A stretch of 64,000 bases of DNA from assembly GCA_949358305.1 (NCBI GenBank), contig CASHSZ010000052.1, positions 186,001 through 250,000 of the forward strand, read 5' to 3'. Of this stretch, positions 56,825 through 64,000 are shown piece after piece. The stretch is from Strigamia acuminata. Lineage: Eukaryota; Arthropoda; Chilopoda; Geophilomorpha; Linotaeniidae. Made by a program: the position numbers and the translations under genes. Position 1 is the first letter of the stretch. Each line of letters opens with the position of its first letter. The notes beneath the pieces are model-generated. The model saw only the letters and a list, made by a program, of their open reading frames with translations. It ran no database searches and was not told where the DNA came from.

Positions 56825-58182
56825 TGTTTCTGGCAAGGTCGCAGGCGACAACCAGGCCAGAAGGAGGGGCGGCAATACTTGACTGCTGCTTGGCACAAAT
56901 TGATAAACAGAAGTTGGCCAAAGACTTGAAGAAATGCAAACACTGGACTTGAACTTGCTGCTTCACATGATGATCTGCCACTGGTGAGTTCAAGGAGGAG
57001 GAAGGAGGATTTTTCTACTCACTGCACATTGCTTTCTGGTTGTATAGAGAAATGAGACTTGGAGAGAAATAAAAAGCAACCATTTTATTCTCTAAATTCT
57101 TAACAACACTACTACAATTGAATCACGAGGATTTTACAAAGAAGTCACACTTTAACAATAATAAGAAACAACAAGTGTAACTATCTCCACATTGTATAAG
57201 GACACTTGCACTTAAAGTTACAGAGGTCTCTAAGTGCTTGTAAAGAGAAATAAGTACTGCTGGCACAACAAAACTACCGTAGAAGTTAATAGTTGAAAAC
57301 ACATAAGCCTAACAGCAAGTATTTGACATTAAATGCAAAAGTATACATTAACAACAGTCTCTAAACACAATGCTCATTGAGAACTAAATTATTCACTCTA
57401 AAACACACTGAACAACTCATAAAATAGAGAAAAGAATAAGTAAAGACATTTTAGACCAATGAGCTGGCAACTTTACAGTAAGTGCAGAAGTTAAGTTATA
57501 AATCAACACAGATAAATCTTAAACTTAACACTTTTACATTGCATAATAATTAAGTGATTAATTATTAATCAGAACCCACAAAAACTCTTTGGGATTAAAC
57601 ATTTTCTCCTCTCTTTACAGATACAAGTAGACCACTCCCACAGTAATGGCCGACAATGTAAACAGAGATCACTTGCAGGAAGATAAAAAGGCTTGAAATT
57701 AGCTCACTAGACAGGCTACACACAATCTAAGTTAACAAAACGCTTAATTGGTTAGTAATATACAGAAAACAAACAGAAATTGATTGAAACAGCTTAAAAC
57801 TGATAATAACATACATTTCTCATTCTAGTACCCTTTTGCTGTCTGAGAGCATCATTACACCTTGTCACTACATTGACAGTAGTGGACTGGAAACAGGAAA
57901 ACACTTGGAAACATCAAAACATGCATAACACAGGTAAACAAGATAGAAAATAAATTCTAAGTGGATAAATAACTAATGTAAGAACTCTTTTCTTCCCAGA
58001 TTTATCCGGTCAGATCAACCAGTACTGAGAAATTCACTCAAACTAACTCAAAGAAGACTTATATTCAAATAAGTGTCTAATTAAATTCCCAATCTAAGAT
58101 AAATATTAAAAACCCTTTTTAATAATTCCAGATGACTAATTTTTAAGACGTTTAGCAGCTTTCCTTTATGTTGCTAGCAACA
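56825..58182 (-). repeat. TK element 5' LTR
   Basis: 1,358 bp, no difference seen from 51594-52951, as expected for a very recent insertion. Confidence 0.93.
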
Positions 58183-60704
58183 GCCCACCCCGAGTCGGAA
58201 CCAATATGATTGAACCGAGAAACGAGAGAAGAGGGGGGGTTGCTTGACGTCCCTGATTGCGAGGGGCGTCACACATAGACATGAGCAGAAGGACTTGCCA
58301 GTTGCCAACCGCATTACTGGAACCGGTAAGCAACTGCAAGTCGACAATTGACTCGCTCACATACCCATTGACCACATCGTCGATCAGCAAGCCGACTTCC
58401 GGAAATCGCCACTCTACTGAAAGCACGTGTTGTCCAATGACTAAAACGTGTTGCCGAGTGCCGGCGCCAAGAAGGCCGCACACACACGTCCTTCGACCCA
58501 TCCTAGAGTGGGCTCCCTGCCTAGTGCATGTCTGCCTCACTGCAGAGCTAGGGATGAAAGACTAACAACAACTACTCAGTCGCGGGAAGCAAACGTAGAA
58601 ATAGGGGCCGCCAAGAGGCGCAGGGACATTGTCTCGGACACGACATCTAACAGAGTATGGCAGTACAAACCTGCCCTCTGAAACACATCGAATGGCAGTC
58701 CTTGCTGTGCACAGCAAGAACGACCATCCAAAACAAGTACCTATACCCTAACGCCACGCTAGCTAGCCACAACCAAAAAATAGCAAGCAAGCTATTTCCT
58801 AAACGAATAAGCTAAAATGTCCAGATTCTAAAGTTGCCCCAAAGAATTAGAATAGCCAATGAAGACTCATGAAACGCTACGGACGTTTCCATGAAGAGAC
58901 AGCGAAAATGCAGAACGTAACATCACCAGCGGTAGACACTGGGTGCAGCGGTCAACAACAAAAACTGGACTTGTCCAGTGGGCGGTGCGGATCGGCTGCT
59001 CTAAACTTCCAGCACCGACAGAAGTCACACGCCTTTCTAAATCCAAACCCACTTGCAAACAAGTTGTATAACAACCTAAACTAACAGAGATTGACGGACA
59101 GGTAAGAACCGACTGACCTCGCGGGCCAGCGCTCGCTCAGCAAGACTCGAGCAGCAAAAGAACGAATCTCGTTCTAAAAACAAGAAACGTTCTACAAACA
59201 CACGAATACAAACGGGTGTGCCCTCTCCCGAAGCGGAGAGATGACCGACACCAGAGCTCACGAGGAAACTCGTGCGGCACACGAAAAACATTGGACACAA
59301 AACGTAAAGACCAGAGGTCGTCCACATTCCAAACACAAGAGCAGGCTCACATGACGAGAAGAAGCCAGATCACTCAAGGACCCCCCTGACCGCCGCTCTG
59401 ATAGGCGGGAAGGACGAGGAGAAGGAACTGGTTGGCTCACAATAGCTAGTAATTTAACTTTAGCGTAGGGCAGAAAGCCAAAAGCGGGAGTTAATCGACC
59501 CCGAGCTGACGACTAACTGGCCAACACCACTAAAAATTTGCAAATGTGACGACGCTCCTGTCATTAAGCCTAAAAATTTCTTAAAAAGACTACACGAAAA
59601 AGGGAAAAACCCCGGGAGATCAAAGAACTCAAGTCCAAAGAGCTAATAACGTGATAAATTGGCAAACTCGTTTAAAAAGAGAAACTTGGAAACAAGTAGC
59701 TTTGCTTCTCACATATTAAACCAAAAATTCTTACCAAAAACGTGAGTGAACAAAGAATAAAGCTATTAACCAGCACAGGCATAAATGCGATCAGAAAATT
59801 GGACTCCCTTATTAAATCCAGACACAGAAAGCCAATAAATACGTACAAATCATTCTTTGGCACTTAAACAATGAACTGAGGACAATAGCAACCTAACCGT
59901 AAGCGAGGAGGGCAAAAACAGAAGTTTAGGGTTTAAGGGGACTCCAAACAAGGCGCAAATAGGCGTGGAAACTAGCTACACTTGCACAACGACGTATGCA
60001 GAAGCATGAAACAGAACTAACGCCCCAAAACTCCCAAAACAACCACAATTTCCCCCAAAAACCTTAAAATTAACATTTGATGAAAACGAGAAAATATAAT
60101 CGACAAAAAAACGAAATCTTCATTGCCGACTCTAGTACATTGCGTTGTGTATAACTGGCGGCCGACTGACGCTTGAAGAGTGACTCTTCCAAACTCGGTG
60201 ACCATTCTGTGTGCGCTGACGGCACGAATCTTTTGGCGTGACTGTCCGGTACAACTGAGAGAACTCGCTCTGCTGCTGAAGAAACAACTCGACTGGAATC
60301 TTGACCGCGTCGCTTGTGAGACGGCGCACGTCTGTGTGGACACAGCCTCGTACTGTCCAACGAACTGGGCACACGAAATCCTGGAAAATCTTGCCGAAAC
60401 TCTCTCCATCGACGATCCCGAAGTGGTCGCTGCATTCCGCCATACGACGCACTCGTACTGGGCGAATCTGAGACGAATTTCGCCATCCCGAGCAGCAATT
60501 CTCGATTTGACCGACAGCCACCCGCATTGCGCTTGTGAATGCGCTGGCTTCACACGATGCGTCTGTCGTCACTAAGCGCTGGCAGCCTCCACTGCAATTA
60601 CCGATCTTGTTTCCGAAAATGGCGGCGATGTCACCCATTTTCGAACTCACGGCAACCTGACGACACTGGGCTAGCATCCTGGTCAAGCAAAACGGCACCA
60701 ACTT
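58183..60704 (-). other. Element X' internal region, 5' half, non-coding
   Basis: Reverse counterpart of 24740-26755 of X, plus a different leader module (60151-60690). The leader is GC-rich and open in several frames on both strands; its two copies differ mainly at amino-acid-changing sites in the longest plus-strand frame, so I do not call a gene. The primer site at 60680-60704 is split by a 7-nt insertion absent from the second copy. Confidence 0.65.
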
Positions 60705-61469
60705 TGTTTCTAGCAGTGCTTGAAGACCGTGTTGCACTCTAGAAGACATTTGAAAATGGTTAAAATAAATAACCCTATTTACCAGAACTTGTGAAGAATC
60801 CCAAAGAAGAAAGTCCATTACAGGAAAAAACCTTGATGTGAAACCTGTAAAGTGAGCTGTGAACATGTTGGGACAATTCAATACTATTGTGCTCAAGTTA
60901 GCACACAAAAACGAATTTATTGTAAAGTTAAAATCTATCAAAACATTACACATAAGAGAGGAGAAAATCAACGTTACTTAGGACTAGAAAAAACATATAA
61001 CAAGTCAGAGTAGTTGCTGCGCAACCTACAACAATTAGAGCAGCGGCTCTTAGCAACGAGTGGCAACAATCACTCGCAAGAGGCGAATTGTCCCTCTAGT
61101 GACAAAATGATAAAGCGTATACAAGAAAATACACAGTTTCGAGTATAAAATCATTACAAAAGGCACAAAAACGTAATAAATTAAGACAAAGTGTTTCAAA
61201 TAAACGAACTAACTTAGGAACTAACAGCAGCAACTCTTTGGACGAATCCAAGCAGTAAAACTCCAAAGAATCAAAGAAAAGATACAAGATTACCTTAAAA
61301 AAGACAGCTTAAATCAGGTAATTCACCACTCCCACGTCACAAACTACACGAAATTCATTTAACCTTTAGCCAAAACTTAAGCTGCACTACTAACTAAACA
61401 CAAACTTAAATTAATGATTAATCAAAGCAAATCCGCTATTGCGATAGCAAAAATCCATGTTGCGCGTGC
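60705..61469 (-). repeat. Internal LTR of X', lacking its terminal 8 bp
   Basis: It is nearly the same as 48984-49756 but stops at GCGCGTGC and is joined to sequence equal to 58789 onward, with GC shared at the joint. Confidence 0.85.
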
Positions 61470-63378
61470 AAGCTATTTCCTAAACGAATAAGCTAAAATG
61501 TCCAGATTCTAAAGTTGCCCCAAAGAATTAGAATAGCCAATGAAGACTCATGAAACGCTACGGACGTTTCCATGAAGAGACAGCGAAAATGCAGAACGTA
61601 ACATCACCAGCGGTAGACACTGGGTGCAGCGGTCAACAACAAAAACTGGACTTGTCCAGTGGGCGGTGCGGATCGGCTGCTCTAAACTTCCAGCACCGAC
61701 AGAAGTCACACGCCTTTCTAAATCCAAACCCACTTGCAAACAAGTTGTATAACAATCTAACCGAACAGAAATTGACTGACAGATAAGAACCGACTGACCT
61801 CGCGGGCCAGCGCTCGCTCAGCAAGACTCGAGCAGCAAAAGAACGAATCTCGTTCTAAAAACAAGAAACGTTCTACAAACACACGAATACAAACGGGTGT
61901 GCCCTCTCCCGAAGCGGAGAGATGATCGACACCAGAGCTCACGAGGAAACTCGTGCGGCACACGAAAAACATTGGACACAAAACGTAAAGACCAGAGGTC
62001 GTCCACATTCCAAACACAAGAGCAGGCTCACATGACGAGAAGAAGCCAGATCACTCAAGGACCCCCCTGACCGCCGCTCTGATAGGCGGGAAGGACGAGG
62101 AGAAGGAACTGGTTGGCTCACAATAGCTAGTAATTTAACTTTAGCGTAGGGCAGAAAGCTAAAAGCGGGAGTTAATCGACCCCGAGCTGACGACTAACTG
62201 GCCAACACCACTAAAAATTTGCAAATGTGACGGCGCTCCTGTCATTAAGCCTAAAAATTTCTTAAAAAGACTACACGAAAAAGGGAAAAACCCCGGGAGA
62301 TCAACGAACTCAAATCCAAAGAGCTAATAACGTGATAAATTGGCAAACTCGTTTAAAAAGGGAAACTTGGAAACAAGTAGCTTTGCTTCTCACATATTAA
62401 ACCAAAAATTCTTACCAAAAACGTGAATGAACAAAGAATAAAGCTATTAACCAGCACAGGCATAAATGCGATCAGAAAATTGGACTCCCTTATTAAATCC
62501 AGACACAGAAAGCCAATAAATACGTACAAATCATTCTTTGGCACTTAAACAAGGAACTGAGGACAATAGCAACATAACCGTAAGCGAGGAGGGCAAAAAC
62601 AGAAGTTTAGGGTTTAAGGGGACTCCAAACAAGGCGCAAATAGGCGTGGAAACTAGCTACACTTGCACAACGACGTATGCAGAAGCATGAAACAGAACTA
62701 ACGCCCCAAAACTCCCAAAACAACCACAATTTCCCCCAAAAACCTTAAAATTAACATTTGATGAAAACGAGAAAATATAATCGACAAAAAAACGAAATCT
62801 TCATTGCCGACTCTAGTACATTGCGTTGTGTATAACTGGCGGCCGACTGACGCTTGAAGAGTGACTCTTCCAAACTCGGTGACCATTCTGTGTGCGCTGA
62901 CGGCACGAATCTTTTGGCGGGACTGTCCGGTACAACTGAGAGAACTCGCTCTGCTGCTGAAGAAACAACTCGACTGGAATCTTGACCGCGTCGCTTGTGA
63001 GACGACGCACGTCTGTGTGGACACAGCCTCGTACTGTCCAACGAACTGGGCACACGAAATCCTGGAAAATCTTGCCGAAACTCTCTCCATCGACGATCCC
63101 GAAGTGGTCGCTGCATTCCGCCATACGACGCACTCGTACTGGGCGAATCTGAGACGAATTTCGCCATCCCGAGCAGCAATTCTCAATTTGACCGACAGCC
63201 ACACGCATTGCGCTTGTAAATGCGCTGGCTTCACACGATGCGTCTGTCGTCACTAAGCGCTGGCAGCCTCCACTGCAATTACCGATCTTGTTTCCGAAAA
63301 TGGCGGCGATGTCACCCATTTTCGAACTCACGGCAACCTGACGACACTTGGCTAGCATCCTGGTCACGGCACCAACTT
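61470..63378 (-). repeat. Second copy of the X' 5' internal block
   Basis: It matches 58789-60704 closely. The lengths (1,909 and 1,916 bp) differ by the 7-nt insertion in the primer site of the other copy. It includes the leader motif at 62816-62831. Confidence 0.9.
63357..63374 (-). other. Perfect tRNA-His primer binding site
   Basis: The minus strand reads TGGTGCCGTGACCAGGAT, the exact 18-nt complement of the 3' end of insect-type tRNA-His, 4 nt inside the LTR. It is the reference for the degenerate sites in X, TK element and BEL1. Confidence 0.82.
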
Positions 63379-63970
63379 TGTTTCTAGCAGTGCTTGAAGA
63401 CCGTGTTGCACTCTAGAAGACATTTGAAAATGGTTAAAATAAATAACCCTATTTACCAGAACTTGTGAAGAATCCCAAAGAAGAAAGTCCATTACAGGAA
63501 AAAACCTTGATGTGAAACCTGTAAAGTGAGCTGTGAACATGTTGGGACAATTCAATACTATTGTGCTCAAGTTAGCACACAAAAACGAATTTATTGTAAA
63601 GTTAAAATCTATCAAAACATTACACATAAGAGAGGAGAAAATCAACGTTACTTAGGACTAGAAAAAACATATAACAAGTCAGAGTAGTTGCTGCGCAACC
63701 TACAACAATTAGAGCAACGAGTGGCAACAATCACTCGCAAGAGGCGAATTGTCCCTCTAGTGACAAAATGATAAAGCGTATACAAGAAAATACACAGTTT
63801 CAAGTATAAAATCATTACAAAAGGCACAAAACCGTAATACATTAAGACAAAGTGTTTCAAATAAATAAACTAACTTAGGAACTAACAACAGCAACTCTTT
63901 GGACGAATCCAAGCAGTAAAACTCCAAAGAATCAAAGAAAAGATGCAAAATTACCTTAAAAAAGACAGCT
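63379..63970 (-). repeat. Outer (5') LTR of X', truncated
   Basis: 592 bp. It lacks about 170 bp of its outer end, yet meets the satellite at a proper GAGA duplication. It lacks the 12-bp segment found in the other two X' LTRs and so resembles the X LTR more. Confidence 0.82.
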
Positions 63971-64000
63971 GAGACATTGGTCTTGTGGTGTTTGTGCTAA
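63971..64000. repeat. 140-bp satellite resumes
   Basis: GAGACATTGGTCTTGTGG and following bases match the monomer exactly at the phase expected after the GAGA duplication. Confidence 0.93.

Larger units (their letters stand above)
51594..58182 (-). mobile_element. TK element: non-autonomous BEL-type retrotransposon encoding gag-protease-thymidine kinase
   Basis: Two 1,358-bp LTRs with no visible difference, a GCCC duplication (51590-51593, 58183-58186), a primer site and a CCGGCAA motif before the 3' LTR define a complete 6,589-bp element. The target in X (GGTGGGCCAAG near 26750) is uninterrupted, confirming the insertion. The 3,873-bp internal region holds only a leader of about 820 bp, one ORF and 35 bp, so there is no room for polymerase or integrase. 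LTR ends (TGTTGC, AGAAACA) and the 16-nt leader motif link it to X. Confidence 0.93.
48984..63970 (-). mobile_element. Element X': rearranged minus-strand relative of X, carrying the TK element
   Basis: X' is inserted in the satellite with duplication GAGA (48980-48983, 63971-63974). On the minus strand the order is a partial LTR (63970-63379), a 1,909-bp internal block, a second LTR (61469-60705), the same internal block again, the TK element, the 3' internal half, and a full LTR (49756-48984). No gag or pol is encoded by X' itself. The extra LTR-plus-internal unit indicates recombination or template switching between two related copies. Confidence 0.85.

Noticed and set aside
60180-60575. 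131-codon plus-strand frame, repeated at 62861-63256, with protein-like composition
   Set aside because: It is antisense to X', lies in a GC-rich patch open in several frames, and the differences between the two copies mostly change amino acids (for example Asp/Asn, Glu/Lys). No domain recognised.
60132-60971. 279-codon minus-strand frame crossing an LTR end
   Set aside because: It runs from LTR through the primer site into the leader, is shortened in the second copy, and has no recognisable domain.

Overview
The window looks like invertebrate (probably arthropod) repeat-rich heterochromatin. It holds animal-only BEL/Pao LTR retrotransposons, a Copia element, and primer binding sites complementary to animal-type tRNA-His, tRNA-Phe and initiator tRNA-Met. 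It also has an intron-rich CACTA/EnSpm-type DNA transposon and a satellite of about 140 bp. I see no ordinary host gene, tRNA gene or rRNA gene. The species cannot be named from this.

Layout. 1-4918: the 5' part of a minus-strand Copia element (gag, protease and integrase open to the window edge; LTR 4468-4918). From about 4938 on, the window is essentially one satellite array (4938-5643, 39117-48983, 63971-64000) split by two large nested insertions. Insertion 1 (5644-39116, target duplication AAGG) is a plus-strand BEL element, here called BEL1. Its pol is interrupted by a 9,984-bp EnSpm/CACTA transposon (12396-22379, duplication CTT). Its extreme 3' coding end is interrupted by a non-coding BEL-type element 'X' (23409-35474, duplication GGTC), which itself carries an intact minus-strand BEL element, BEL2 (26987-33111, duplication GACGT). 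The 3' LTR of BEL1 carries a 1,976-bp terminal-inverted-repeat element (36416-38391, duplication ATT). Insertion 2 (48984-63970, duplication GAGA) is a rearranged minus-strand relative of X, called X'. It carries a full-length minus-strand BEL-type element (51594-58182, duplication GCCC).

The most striking content is in that last element. Its only long ORF (52987-56004) joins a BEL gag and aspartic protease to a complete-looking type II (TK1-like) thymidine kinase. Reverse transcriptase, RNase H and integrase are absent. Its two 1,358-bp LTRs look identical, so it moved recently. It therefore resembles a non-autonomous retroelement that replaced its polymerase with a nucleotide-salvage enzyme and depends on a helper. 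BEL1, whose gag-protease resembles it, is of the right lineage to be such a helper.

The elements fit together in several ways. BEL1, X, X' and the TK element all begin their LTRs with TGTTGC. All have variants of a tRNA-His primer site and carry a CCGGCAA motif just before the 3' LTR. X, X' and the TK element also share LTR ends and an identical 16-nt leader motif. BEL2 (tRNA-Phe primer, 5-bp duplication) and Copia (initiator-Met primer) are separate lineages. The insertion order read from nesting is: satellite, then BEL1 and X', then EnSpm, X, TK element and LTR insert, then BEL2 inside X. All boundaries were read by eye from target duplications and repeat ends; no database search was possible.
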